A stretch of DNA of 64,000 nucleotides from CAXSBR01 sp964236495 (GTDB lineage: Bacteria; Actinomycetota; Actinomycetes; Mycobacteriales; Jatrophihabitantaceae), in contig CAXSBR010000001.1 in NCBI GenBank assembly GCA_964236495.1, forward strand, positions 1-64,000, in the 5' to 3' direction. A program made the translations under genes and the position numbers. Of the stretch, positions 24,359 to 33,807 are shown in pieces; the stretch's first letter is position 1, and each line of letters begins with the position of its first letter. A model generated the notes under the pieces. The model was not told where the DNA came from. It did no database searches and worked only from the letters and a program-made list of their open reading frames with translations.

Positions 24359-26826
24359 CAGCCGTAGCAAACAAGTCCGACGCGAGCCCGGCCGCCGAGG
24401 ACCTCGTCAGCGTCACCATCGACGGTATGCAGATCAGCGTGCCCAAGGGCACGCTGCTCATCCGCGCTGCGGAGATGCTCGGCATCCAGATCCCTAGGTT
24501 CTGCGACCACCCGCTGCTCGATCCGGCCGGCGCCTGCCGGCAGTGCCTGGTCGAGGTGCCCGACATGGGTAACGGGCGCGGCATGCCCAAGCCGGCCGCA
24601 TCGTGCACCACGACGGTCATGCCAGGCATGGTGATCAAGACGCAGCAGACGTCACCGGTGGCCGACAAGGCTCAGCAGGGCGTGATGGAGCTGCTGCTGA
24701 TCAACCACCCGCTGGACTGCCCTGTCTGCGACAAGGGCGGCGAGTGCCCGCTGCAGAACCAGGCGATGAGCAACGGCCGCGCCGATTCGCGCTTCGTCGA
24801 CATCAAGCGCACGTTTCCCAAGCCGGTCGCCGTCAGCACGCAGGTTTTGCTCGACCGTGAGCGCTGCGTGCTATGCCAGCGCTGCACCCGCTTCTCCGAG
24901 CAGATCGCCGGCGATCCGTTCATCGACTTGCTCGAACGCGGCGCCGCCCAGCAGATCGGCACGTCCACCGACACCCCGTTCCAGTCGTACTTCTCGGGCA
25001 ACACCATCCAGATCTGCCCGGTCGGCGCGCTGACGGGTGCCTCCTACCGCTTCCGTGCTCGGCCGTTCGACCTGATGAGCACGGCCAGCGTGTGCGAGCA
25101 CTGCTCGTCGGGCTGTTCCTTGCGCACGGACTGGCGTCGCGGCAAGATCACTCGCCGGATGGCTGCGCCCGACTCCGAGGTCAACGAGGAGTGGAACTGC
25201 GACAAGGGCCGGTGGGGCTTCCGTTACGCCGAGCAGAGCGACCGGATTCTCAATCCGCTCGTGCGCGATGCTCGCGGAGTGCTGGCTGAGACCAGCTGGC
25301 CCGAGGCGCTGGAGATTGCCGCGTCCGGTCTGCGGGCGGCTCAGTTGCGCGGCGGCGTCGGTGTGCTGCCCGGCGGTCGATTGACGCAGGAAGACGCCTA
25401 CGCCTACGCCAAGTTCGCTCGGGTGGCGCTCGGGACGAACGACGTCGACTACCGCTCCCGGCCCGGGTCGGCGGAGGAACTGGCATTTTTGGGCGCGCAG
25501 GTGGCGGGCAAGGTTGACGTCACCTACGCCGACCTGGAGGCCGCGCCCGCAGTGCTCCTGGCCGGGTTGGAACCGGAGGAAGAGTCGCCGATCGTGTTCC
25601 TGCGCCTGCGCAAAAGCGCACGGTTGGGCAAGAACAAGGTCTACTCGATCGCCGCCACGGCCAGCCGCGGGCTGGGCAAGCTGGGCGGCACGCTGCTTCA
25701 GACCGTTCCCGGCAACGAGGCCTCAGTGCTGGACTCGGTCGATTCGGCCATCCTGCGTGACCTCGGACGCAGCGGTGCGCTGATCCTCGTCGGTGAGCGG
25801 CTGGCCGCTACGCCCGGCGCTCTGAGCGCGGCAACGGCTCTGGCGGCCCGAACCGGCGCCCGGCTGGCGTGGATTCCGCGCCGAGCCGGTGAGCGCGGCG
25901 CCCTCGACGCCGGCGCTCTGCCCACCCTTCTGCCCGGCGGCCGACTGGTAGACGACGCCCAGGCTCGTGCCGAGGTGGAGTCGATCTGGGGCGCTGCAGT
26001 GCCGGCAACGCTCGGCGCGACGCTGGAGCAGATGCTGATTCTGGCCGAAGCGGGGTCATTGGGCGGCCTCGTTGTCGGCGGCGTCGACCCCACCGACCTG
26101 GCCGATCCGGCGCAGGCAGTGCGGGCAATGGACAAGGTCGGCTTCCTCGTCAGCCTCGAGTTGCGCCACAGCGACGTCACTGCGTTGGCCGACGTCGTCT
26201 TCCCCGTGGCGCCGGCAGCGGAGAAGAGTGGCACCTTCTTGACCTGGGAAGGTCGGCCGCGGCCGTTTGCACCGACGTTCGTGGGAACCGGAGCGCTCAA
26301 CGACGGCCGGGTGCTGCACGCGCTCGCCGACGAGCTCGACGTGGCGCTGGGGTTGCCGGATGTGACGTCGGCGCAGGCCGAGCTGAGCCGGTTCGACACC
26401 AACGGAACTCGCTACGGTATTGCTGCACCCATCGCGCCGGCAGCATCGACTGCGCCCGTTACGCCGATTAGCCCCGGCACCGCCCAGCTGCCTGCGCCGG
26501 GCCAGGCCGTTTTGGCCACCTGGCCGGAGCTGATTGACGCCGGGCGCCTGCTCGACGGCGAACCGAACCTGGCCGGGACGGCAAAGCCGGCCCGCGCACT
26601 GCTCGCACAGCAGACCGCCGGGCAGCTGGGCGTGCGCGAAGGTGACGCCGTGCATGTCGGCGGTCCGGCGGGATCGGTTACGGTTCCGGTGCTGTTCGCC
26701 GAGCTGCCCGAGAACGTGGTCTGGCTGCCGACGAACGCTACCGGTACCCGGATCCGCGCAAACCTGGGCGCCGGCGCCGGAGACATCGTCACGATCGCTG
26801 CTGCTGATGGAGGTGAGTCTCGATGA
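24355..26826 (+). CDS. nuoG: NADH-quinone oxidoreductase subunit G
   Basis: 75-kDa subunit, 823 residues. N-terminal [2Fe-2S] ferredoxin domain with CDHPLLDPAGACRQC, then the His/Cys N5 ligands and LDCPVCDKGGECPLQ, then the N4 box RCVLCQRCTRF. The extra C-terminal-type cluster motif CEHCSSGC with a distant Cys in EWNCDKGRWG (N7-like) is present, as in several bacteria. The molybdopterin-type domain follows. Overlaps nuoF and nuoH by four bases each. Confidence 0.96.
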   Translation: MTAVANKSDASPAAEDLVSVTIDGMQISVPKGTLLIRAAEMLGIQIPRFCDHPLLDPAGACRQCLVEVPDMGNGRGMPKPAASCTTTVMPGMVIKTQQTSPVADKAQQGVMELLLINHPLDCPVCDKGGECPLQNQAMSNGRADSRFVDIKRTFPKPVAVSTQVLLDRERCVLCQRCTRFSEQIAGDPFIDLLERGAAQQIGTSTDTPFQSYFSGNTIQICPVGALTGASYRFRARPFDLMSTASVCEHCSSGCSLRTDWRRGKITRRMAAPDSEVNEEWNCDKGRWGFRYAEQSDRILNPLVRDARGVLAETSWPEALEIAASGLRAAQLRGGVGVLPGGRLTQEDAYAYAKFARVALGTNDVDYRSRPGSAEELAFLGAQVAGKVDVTYADLEAAPAVLLAGLEPEEESPIVFLRLRKSARLGKNKVYSIAATASRGLGKLGGTLLQTVPGNEASVLDSVDSAILRDLGRSGALILVGERLAATPGALSAATALAARTGARLAWIPRRAGERGALDAGALPTLLPGGRLVDDAQARAEVESIWGAAVPATLGATLEQMLILAEAGSLGGLVVGGVDPTDLADPAQAVRAMDKVGFLVSLELRHSDVTALADVVFPVAPAAEKSGTFLTWEGRPRPFAPTFVGTGALNDGRVLHALADELDVALGLPDVTSAQAELSRFDTNGTRYGIAAPIAPAASTAPVTPISPGTAQLPAPGQAVLATWPELIDAGRLLDGEPNLAGTAKPARALLAQQTAGQLGVREGDAVHVGGPAGSVTVPVLFAELPENVVWLPTNATGTRIRANLGAGAGDIVTIAAADGGESR

Positions 26827-28175
26827 GCGGGTTGACCACTGCAGTCGGTGAGTCCGATCTGTCGACGTTCGGCACCGAGCCGGTGTGGATCATGCTCATC
26901 AAAGTTGTTGGCGTGTTCGTGTTCCTGGTGCTGATGACGTTGTTCTCGATTGTTTTCGAGCGCAAGGTGGTGGGCCGGATGCAGAACCGGATCGGGCCCA
27001 ACCGGACAGGTCCGTGGGGCACGCTGCAGGCGTTGGCCGACGGAGTGAAGCTAGCCTTCAAGGAAGAAATCATTCCGACGCTGGCTGACAAGCCGGTTTA
27101 CTGGATCGCGCCGGTTCTGTCGGCGACCCCGGCGTTCCTGGCGTTTTCCGTCATTCCGTTCGGACCGCAAGTCTCGCTGTTCGGGCACCACACCCCGCTG
27201 CAGCTCACCGACCTGCCCGTCGGGGTGTTGGTCATCTTCGCGTGCTCGTCGCTGGGCGTGTACGGAATCGTGCTGGCCGGCTGGGCGTCGGGCTCGACCT
27301 ACCCCCTGCTGGGCAGCTTGCGCTCCGCAGCGCAGATGATCTCTTATGAAGTAGCCATGGGTCTATCTATGGTGGCGGTGTTCCTCTACGCCGGCACGAT
27401 GTCGACCTCGGGCATCGTGGCCTACCAGGCCAATCACGCCTGGAATGTCCTTCCGCTGTTCGTGTCCTTCGCGATCTACGCCATCGCCATGGTGGGGGAG
27501 ACCAACCGGGCCCCATTCGACCTGGCCGAAGCTGAATCCGAACTGGTCGGCGGATTCCACACCGAGTATTCCTCGATGAAGTTCGCGCTGTTCTTCCTGG
27601 CCGAGTACATCAACATGGTCACCGTCAGCGCGCTGGCGACGACGTTGTTCCTGGGCGGTTGGCGTGCACCGTGGCCTGTCTCGCTCTGGAGCGGCGCAAA
27701 CCACGGTTGGTGGCCCGTCCTGTGGTTCACCGCCAAGGTCATCGGCATCATCTTCATGTTCGTCTGGCTGCGCGGCACACTTCCCCGGATGCGCTACGAC
27801 CAGTTCATGCATCTGGGTTGGAAGATCCTGATCCCGATCAATCTGGTCTGGATCATCGCAGTCGCAACGATGCGTGTACTGGACGACCGCGGCTGGAACC
27901 GGGCCCAGGCGGTACTTGTGGTGCTAATCCCGGTTCTGCTCGTGCTGCTCGTGGCCGGACTCGTCTTCGACCGCAGCGCCAAACTCCGGGAGCTGGAACA
28001 GACTGCGACCGAGGATGCGCATGCCCGGGAGGCGCCGACCTTTCCGCTGCCACCGATGGACCTCGCTGTACCCACCGCGCCTCGGCTGCGTACCACCACC
28101 ACAGCGGCTGCAGGTGCAATAGGCCGGCACGCACAGTCGGTATCCGCCGGCGCCGACAGCGGAGGAACCCTATGA
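26823..28175 (+). CDS. nuoH: NADH-quinone oxidoreductase subunit H
   Basis: Membrane subunit that forms the quinone-chamber roof with NuoB and NuoD, 450 residues and eight helices. Signatures: FERKVVGRMQNRIGPNRTGPWG in the first loop and MVGETNRAPFDLAEAESELVGGFHTEYS in the acidic loop. The membrane domain ends near residue 385. About 60 further residues (Pro/Thr/Ala-rich) form a soluble tail before the stop that overlaps nuoI. Confidence 0.96.
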   Translation: MSGLTTAVGESDLSTFGTEPVWIMLIKVVGVFVFLVLMTLFSIVFERKVVGRMQNRIGPNRTGPWGTLQALADGVKLAFKEEIIPTLADKPVYWIAPVLSATPAFLAFSVIPFGPQVSLFGHHTPLQLTDLPVGVLVIFACSSLGVYGIVLAGWASGSTYPLLGSLRSAAQMISYEVAMGLSMVAVFLYAGTMSTSGIVAYQANHAWNVLPLFVSFAIYAIAMVGETNRAPFDLAEAESELVGGFHTEYSSMKFALFFLAEYINMVTVSALATTLFLGGWRAPWPVSLWSGANHGWWPVLWFTAKVIGIIFMFVWLRGTLPRMRYDQFMHLGWKILIPINLVWIIAVATMRVLDDRGWNRAQAVLVVLIPVLLVLLVAGLVFDRSAKLRELEQTATEDAHAREAPTFPLPPMDLAVPTAPRLRTTTTAAAGAIGRHAQSVSAGADSGGTL

Positions 28176-28912
28176 CCGACAAGGCCAGCACGAGCGACAG
28201 CAACAGTGCTCCCCTGCCCGCTCGCCGCGGCGTGCCCGGCCGAACCGCGGCGACGCCGGCAGGCCCGGGCACGACCGAAGCTCGGGGCACCGTTCCCGGC
28301 TTCGCCAAAGGCTTTGGCATGACGTTCGCGACGATGTTCAAGCACGTCTACACCGAGCAGTATCCCTACGAGGTGTTTCCCACCGCGCCGCGCTACCACG
28401 GCAGGCATGTGCTGAACCGGCACCCCGACGGCCTGGAGAAGTGCGTCGGATGCGAACTGTGCGCGTGGGCGTGCCCGGCCGACGCCATTTATGTCGAAGG
28501 CGGCGACAACACCGAAGAGGCCCGGTTCTCCCCCGGTGAGCGGTACGGCAGGGTGTACCAGATCAACTATCTGCGCTGCATATTTTGCGGGCTGTGCATC
28601 GAGGCGTGCCCGACGCGTTCGTTGACCATGAGCAACGAGTACGAGCTGGCGCTGGACAACCGCCAGGACCTGATCTACACCAAGGAGCAGCTGATGGCGC
28701 CACTGCTGCCGGGTATGGAAGCGCCACCCCACGCCATGCGCCTGGGCGACAGCGACACCGCCTACTACGTGCAGACGCCGCAGCGCGGTGGTGTGCCGGC
28801 AAGCCAGACGACCGTTCCCGCCGGCGCAGGTAGCGCAATGCAGGAGCAGGCTAATGCCGGAGCCTCCAGTGTTGCCGCGCCGGCGGTGCAGCCCGAGGGG
28901 CACCGAGTATGA
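28172..28912 (+). CDS. nuoI: NADH-quinone oxidoreductase subunit I
   Basis: Two-[4Fe-4S] ferredoxin subunit (N6a, N6b), 246 residues. Cluster motifs are CVGCELCAWACP and CIFCGLCIEACP separated by about 45 residues, preceded by EKYP-like YPYEVFPTAPRYHG. It has a 45-residue Pro/Ala-rich N-terminal leader and a C-terminal extension of about 50 residues. Starts within the stop of nuoH (ATGA). Confidence 0.96.
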   Translation: MTDKASTSDSNSAPLPARRGVPGRTAATPAGPGTTEARGTVPGFAKGFGMTFATMFKHVYTEQYPYEVFPTAPRYHGRHVLNRHPDGLEKCVGCELCAWACPADAIYVEGGDNTEEARFSPGERYGRVYQINYLRCIFCGLCIEACPTRSLTMSNEYELALDNRQDLIYTKEQLMAPLLPGMEAPPHAMRLGDSDTAYYVQTPQRGGVPASQTTVPAGAGSAMQEQANAGASSVAAPAVQPEGHRV

Positions 28913-28949
28913 GCCCCGAGGGACGCCGAGCATTGAGCAAGGAGCACAG

Positions 28950-29909
28950 ATGAGCGCGGCGTTGACGCTGGCAGCCGGCAACCACATCGGTGGCGGTGAG
29001 GAGATCGCCTTCTGGATCCTCGGACCGGTAGCTGTGATCGGTGCCGTCGGGATGGTGTTGGCGCGCAACGCGGTGCACTCGGCGTTATCGCTGGTTGCCA
29101 CCATGATGTGCCTGGGGCTGTTCTACGTTATCGAGCAGGGGCCGTTCCTAGGCCTGGTTCAGATCATCGTCTATACCGGCGCGATCATGATCCTGTTCCT
29201 GTTCGTCCTGATGCTCGTCGGACGCGATTCCACCGATTCGCTGGTGGAGACGTTGCGCGGTCAGCGGGTTGCCGCGATCATCGCCGGGCTTGCCTTCGCG
29301 GTGATGGTGGCTGGCGCTATCGGCCACGAGCTACGCAATACCAGCGCGGTCGACCTGGCCACTCAGAACGCCAACGCCGGCAACGTCGACAGCCTGGCCG
29401 CGCTGTTGTTCACCAAGTACCTGTTCGCCTTCGAGTTGACGTCGGCGCTGCTCATCGTGGCCTCCATCGGTGCGATGGTGCTGGCCCACGTGGAGCGCGA
29501 CGAGCCACGGCTCACCCAGAAGGAGACTGCCCGCGAGCGCGTTCGCGGGGGCCGGCCCCAGCCGCTGCCCGGCCCGGGCGTGCTCTCCTCGGGCAACGCC
29601 ATCGGCACACCGGCGCTGCTGCCCGACGGCAGCATCGCCCTCGAGTCGATCATGACGGGCCTCGGCCCGATCCACAGCGAGGTCGACGGACCCGAGCGCT
29701 CCGCGATTACCGCTACCACAGACGTGGCCAGCGACTTCGACGCGTCGCAAAGCCGAGGCGCCTCCGTGCTGTCCTCGACCGCGGTCGGTGCTACGTCCTC
29801 TACCGAGGCCGGCCCGTCCTCGACCGCGGTGGGTGCCTCGTCGCTTCCGTCGCCGCCGACGTCCTCCCGGGGTGGGGCATCGGCAGTGGGAACGGAACGA
29901 CGGTCATGA
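28950..29909 (+). CDS. nuoJ: NADH-quinone oxidoreductase subunit J
   Basis: Membrane subunit with five helices in the first 190 residues, including the conserved helix LVQIIVYTGAIMILFLFVLMLVG, whose pi-bulge region is a hallmark of NuoJ. At 319 residues it is far longer than typical NuoJ (near 170-260). The last 125 residues are Ser/Thr/Ala/Pro-rich with an imperfect 45-bp repeat (about 29772 and 29817) encoding SSTAVGA. ATG at 28950 with AAGGAG upstream. Stop overlaps nuoK. Confidence 0.94.
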   Translation: MSAALTLAAGNHIGGGEEIAFWILGPVAVIGAVGMVLARNAVHSALSLVATMMCLGLFYVIEQGPFLGLVQIIVYTGAIMILFLFVLMLVGRDSTDSLVETLRGQRVAAIIAGLAFAVMVAGAIGHELRNTSAVDLATQNANAGNVDSLAALLFTKYLFAFELTSALLIVASIGAMVLAHVERDEPRLTQKETARERVRGGRPQPLPGPGVLSSGNAIGTPALLPDGSIALESIMTGLGPIHSEVDGPERSAITATTDVASDFDASQSRGASVLSSTAVGATSSTEAGPSSTAVGASSLPSPPTSSRGGASAVGTERRS

Positions 29910-30205
29910 ATGCCAGTTACTACCTGGTTCTGTCGGCGCTACTGTTCTCGATCGGTGCCGTGGGCGTGCTCGTGCGCCGCAACGCGATCGTCGTGTTCAT
30001 GTGTGTGGAACTGATGCTCAACGCCGTCAACCTGACTCTGGTGACGTTCTCTCGCATCAACGGGACCCTCGACGGCCAGATCATGGCGTTCTTCGTGATG
30101 GTGGTGGCAGCGGCCGAGGTCGTGATCGGCCTGGCGATCATCATGTCAATATTTCGTACCCGGCGTTCGGCGTCGGTCGATGACGCCAACCTGTTGAAGT
30201 ACTGA
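29906..30205 (+). CDS. nuoK: NADH-quinone oxidoreductase subunit K
   Basis: Short antiporter-like subunit, 99 residues with three helices. Conserved membrane Glu residues are in VFMCVELMLNAVNLTLVTFS and VVAAAEVVIGLAI. Four-base overlap with nuoJ. A 97-base space to nuoL holds no clear gene. Confidence 0.97.
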   Translation: MNASYYLVLSALLFSIGAVGVLVRRNAIVVFMCVELMLNAVNLTLVTFSRINGTLDGQIMAFFVMVVAAAEVVIGLAIIMSIFRTRRSASVDDANLLKY

Positions 30206-30302
30206 TGCTTACCGAGCACAGCAGGGTCGCCGACGGCGGGTCTTGCGATCAGACAAGCGGTCAGATTGGGACGGTCGTGCACACCTGCTGCAATGCTGCG
30301 TC

Positions 30303-32219
30303 ATGCTGAGCGCCCACGGCGCCCAGTCGTTGGCCTGGCTGCTCATCGCGCTCCCGGCGGTGTCCGCCGCCGTCCTCCTCTTGGCCGGTAAGCGGGCGGA
30401 CAAGTGGGGCCACCTGCTGGGCGCGGCCGAGCCAGTAGTGCTGTTCGTCTACGCCGTTGTTCTGTTCTTTTCCCTCAAGGGCGACTCGGGTAGCGGCACC
30501 GGGCGTGAGCGCAACCTGCACCTGTTCAAGTGGATTCCGGTGAGCGGTTTCCAAGTCGACGCCGGGCTGCTCATCGACCCGTTGTCCTTGACGTTCGTAC
30601 TGCTGATCACCGGTGTGGGCGCGCTCATCCATATCTACGCCGTGGGTTACATGGCCCACGACGAAGGACGACGACGGTTCTTCGGTTACTTCAACCTGTT
30701 CATCGCAGCGATGCTCCTTCTGGTGCTGGGTAACGGCTACCTACCGCTGTACGTCGGTTGGGAAGGCGTCGGCCTAGCTTCCTACCTGCTGATCGGCTTC
30801 TACTACAACCGGCCCTCTGCAGCCACCGCCGCCAAGAAGGCGTTCATCGCCAACCGGGTGGGCGACGTCGGGCTGTCCATCGCAATCATGATGATGTTCG
30901 CCTACTTCGGCACCACGGACTACGCCGGCGTGTTCGCGCGCGTCAACGGAGCGTCGGTGGGCGTCGTCACCGCGATCGGATTGCTGCTGCTGCTGGGTGC
31001 CTGCGGCAAGTCGGGGCAGTTCCCACTGCAGACCTGGCTGCCCGACGCGATGGAGGGCCCGACGCCGGTCTCGGCGCTGATCCACGCCGCAACCATGGTC
31101 ACCGCCGGTGTCTACCTGATCGCGCGGTCGGCACCGATCTTCAACCACTCCCAGGCTGCCCGCACCGTCGTTGTCACCATCGGCGCAATCACCCTGCTCT
31201 ACGGCTGTGTCTGCGCCTTTGCTCAAGACGACCTCAAGCGTGTGTTGGCCTACTCCACGGTGAGTCAGATCGGCTACATGTTCCTGGCGGTAGGACTGGG
31301 CAAGGGCGTATATGCCATCGGCATCATCCACCTGGTCGGCCACGGCTTCTTCAAGGCCGCGCTGTTCCTGTCGGCCGGCTCGATCATGCACGCCATGAAC
31401 GATCGGATCGACATGCGCCGCTTCGGCGGTTTGTGGCGAGTCATGCCGATCACGTTCGGTGTGTTCGCCGCCGGCTACCTCGCCATCATCGGTTTCCCCG
31501 GCGCCACCGGCTTCTTCACCAAGGACAAGATCATCGAAGCGGCGTTCGACAAGGGCGGGATCTCGGGCTGGACGCTGGGCATCATCGCCTTGGTGGGCGC
31601 CGGATTGACGGCGTTCTACATGACTCGCGCACTGGTGATGACGTTCTTCGGCGAGCGCCGCTGGGAGGACGACGTGCACCCGCATGAGGCGCCCGCGGCG
31701 ATGGCGGCCCCGATGATTGTGCTGGGACTGCTCGCCCTCGTCGGCGGTTTCTTGCTGATCTTCGGCGGCGGAGTGCAGCATTGGCTCGAGCCGTCGGTGG
31801 GCAAGAGCGTCGAAGTGGGCGCGCACACGGTCTCGCCGTGGGTGCTCACGGTGCTGACGCTTCTGGTAGTCGGACTCGGCGTCGCGGGTGCCTACCTCGC
31901 CGTAGGCCGGCGCCCGGTGCCGCTGGAACAGCCGGTGGGCGTATCGGTCGTTACTACAGCTGCGCGCGAGCGGTTGTGGGCCGACGCGTTCAACGAGCAG
32001 GTGCTGATGCGCCCTGGTCAATGGCTGACACGCGCGCTGGTGTTCTTCGACAACCGCGGCGTCGACGGATCGGTCAACGGGCTGGGTGCCGCGCTGGGCG
32101 GAAGCTCCAGCCGGCTGCGCAAGGTGCAGACGGGCTTCGTGCGGTCCTACGCGCTGTCGATGATGTTTGGCACCGTGGCGGTGCTCGGCATCCTGCTAGC
32201 TGTGAGGTACACGGCATGA
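30303..32219 (+). CDS. nuoL: NADH-quinone oxidoreductase subunit L
   Basis: Largest antiporter-like subunit, 638 residues. Signatures: YVGWEGVGLASYLLIGFYY with the conserved Glu, AFIANRVGDVGL, the lysine helix region FPLQTWLPDAMEGPTPVSALIHAATMV, the YSTVSQIGYMFLA segment and a C-terminal amphipathic extension. The ATG at 30303 has no strong ribosome site; a TTG at 30243 would add 20 residues unlike NuoL, so the ATG is kept. Confidence 0.95.
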   Translation: MLSAHGAQSLAWLLIALPAVSAAVLLLAGKRADKWGHLLGAAEPVVLFVYAVVLFFSLKGDSGSGTGRERNLHLFKWIPVSGFQVDAGLLIDPLSLTFVLLITGVGALIHIYAVGYMAHDEGRRRFFGYFNLFIAAMLLLVLGNGYLPLYVGWEGVGLASYLLIGFYYNRPSAATAAKKAFIANRVGDVGLSIAIMMMFAYFGTTDYAGVFARVNGASVGVVTAIGLLLLLGACGKSGQFPLQTWLPDAMEGPTPVSALIHAATMVTAGVYLIARSAPIFNHSQAARTVVVTIGAITLLYGCVCAFAQDDLKRVLAYSTVSQIGYMFLAVGLGKGVYAIGIIHLVGHGFFKAALFLSAGSIMHAMNDRIDMRRFGGLWRVMPITFGVFAAGYLAIIGFPGATGFFTKDKIIEAAFDKGGISGWTLGIIALVGAGLTAFYMTRALVMTFFGERRWEDDVHPHEAPAAMAAPMIVLGLLALVGGFLLIFGGGVQHWLEPSVGKSVEVGAHTVSPWVLTVLTLLVVGLGVAGAYLAVGRRPVPLEQPVGVSVVTTAARERLWADAFNEQVLMRPGQWLTRALVFFDNRGVDGSVNGLGAALGGSSSRLRKVQTGFVRSYALSMMFGTVAVLGILLAVRYTA

Positions 32220-32271
32220 TCGGCCGTGTCCGCGGCGTCTCCTCCCGCACTCTGGCAATCGGAGCACCTGC

Positions 32272-33807
32272 ATGCACTCGCTAGCGTTGCTGCCCCTGCT
32301 GCTCATACCGTTGATCGGCTCGATCGCGGTACTGGCGGCGCCGACGGCCCTGGCCAAGTTGATCAGTCTGGCCACGTCGCTGGTCACGCTGGTGTACACC
32401 GTCGTCATCGCCGTCGGTTTCTCGCCGAAGGGTTCCCGGTTCCAGTACCAGGGCAGCTGGACGTGGATCAAAGCTTTCGGCGTCCACTTCGCTCTGGGCG
32501 TGGACGGCATTGCAGTGGCGCTGCTGCTGATGTCAGCCGTTCTGGTCCCGGCAGTGATTCTGGCGTCGTGGAACTCCTTTGACACCCTGTCCGGCACGGA
32601 AACCGACACCGAGGAGCAGCGCGATCCGAAGGTGTTCTTCGCGCTGGTGTTGATGCTCGAGGCGTTCATGCTCGGCGTCTTCTGCGCCACCGACGTGTTC
32701 CTGTTCTACGTCTTCTTCGAGGTCATGCTGGTTCCGATGTACTTCATCATCGGATTGTTCGGCGGGCCTCGGCGTCAGTACGCGGCGATGAAGTTCTTCC
32801 TGTACTCACTGCTCGGCGGCCTGCTCATGCTCGCTTCGGTGATCGGTCTGTACGTCACCGCAGGCACCAGCAGCTTCGCGTTCAGCGACCTGGTCGGCCA
32901 TGTTCCCGACACCGCCAGCCAGAAGTGGCTTTTCCTAGGGTTCTTCCTCGCGTTCGCGATCAAAGCCCCGCTGGTGCCGTTCCACACCTGGCTGCCCGAC
33001 GCCGGTGCCGAAGCCCCCATCGGGGGAGCGGTTCTGCTGGTCGGTGTGCTGGACAAGGTCGGCACCTTCGGATTCCTGCGCTACTGCCTGCCGCTGTTTC
33101 CCGACGCGTCGCGCTACTTCGCGCCCCTGGTCCTGGTGCTCAGCGTCATCGGCGTTCTCTACGCAGCCTTCCTGGCCATGGGGCAGCGCGACATGAAACG
33201 CATGGTTGCCTACACCTCGGTGGCACACTTCGGGTTCATCGGGCTGGGCATCTTCGCCTTCACCAACCAGGGCGGCACCGGAGCCGTGCTGTACATGGTG
33301 AACCACGGCCTGTCGACGGGCGCGCTGTTCATGATCGTCGGTTTCCTGATCGTGCGGGGCAAGAGCCGTCTGGTCGGCGACTACAGTGGTACCGCGCGCA
33401 TCACCCCGCGTCTGGGTGGGGCGTTCCTGCTCGCCGGGCTGTCAGCGCTGGCGCTGCCGGGGATGAGCACCTTCATCAGTGAGTTCCTCGTCCTGGTGGG
33501 CACGTTCACCCGGCACAAGGCCTTCGCGATCGTCGCGACGACGGGCATCATCCTTGCTGCGCTGTACATCCTGTTGCTCTACCAACGCACGATGCAGGGC
33601 GCGGTGATCGATCGGGTCCGCGGTTTCCGCGATCTGGACGCCCGGGAGCTGCTAGCGGTGGGACCGCTGATTGCATTGATCCTGGTGTTGGGTATCTATC
33701 CCAAACCGTTGACCGACCTCATCAATCCGGCTGTGCAAGCCACGATGTCCGACGTTCACAAGAGCGACCCCGTTCCGGTCGACGCCCATCTCGGAGGAGG
33801 CAAGTGA
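32272..33807 (+). CDS. nuoM: NADH-quinone oxidoreductase subunit M
   Basis: Antiporter-like proton-pumping subunit, 511 residues, about 14 helices. Key segments: FFEVMLVPMYFIIGLFGG with the conserved Glu, KAPLVPFHTWLPDAGAEAPIGGAVLL with proton-channel Lys, and MKRMVAYTSVAHFGFIGLG. Follows nuoL by 52 bases. The GTG start of nuoN overlaps its stop. Confidence 0.96.
   Translation: MHSLALLPLLLIPLIGSIAVLAAPTALAKLISLATSLVTLVYTVVIAVGFSPKGSRFQYQGSWTWIKAFGVHFALGVDGIAVALLLMSAVLVPAVILASWNSFDTLSGTETDTEEQRDPKVFFALVLMLEAFMLGVFCATDVFLFYVFFEVMLVPMYFIIGLFGGPRRQYAAMKFFLYSLLGGLLMLASVIGLYVTAGTSSFAFSDLVGHVPDTASQKWLFLGFFLAFAIKAPLVPFHTWLPDAGAEAPIGGAVLLVGVLDKVGTFGFLRYCLPLFPDASRYFAPLVLVLSVIGVLYAAFLAMGQRDMKRMVAYTSVAHFGFIGLGIFAFTNQGGTGAVLYMVNHGLSTGALFMIVGFLIVRGKSRLVGDYSGTARITPRLGGAFLLAGLSALALPGMSTFISEFLVLVGTFTRHKAFAIVATTGIILAALYILLLYQRTMQGAVIDRVRGFRDLDARELLAVGPLIALILVLGIYPKPLTDLINPAVQATMSDVHKSDPVPVDAHLGGGK

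Noticed and set aside
30206..30302. Extra small gene or upstream start for nuoL
   Set aside because: Only a TTG without a ribosome site would extend the protein, and the added residues do not resemble NuoL.
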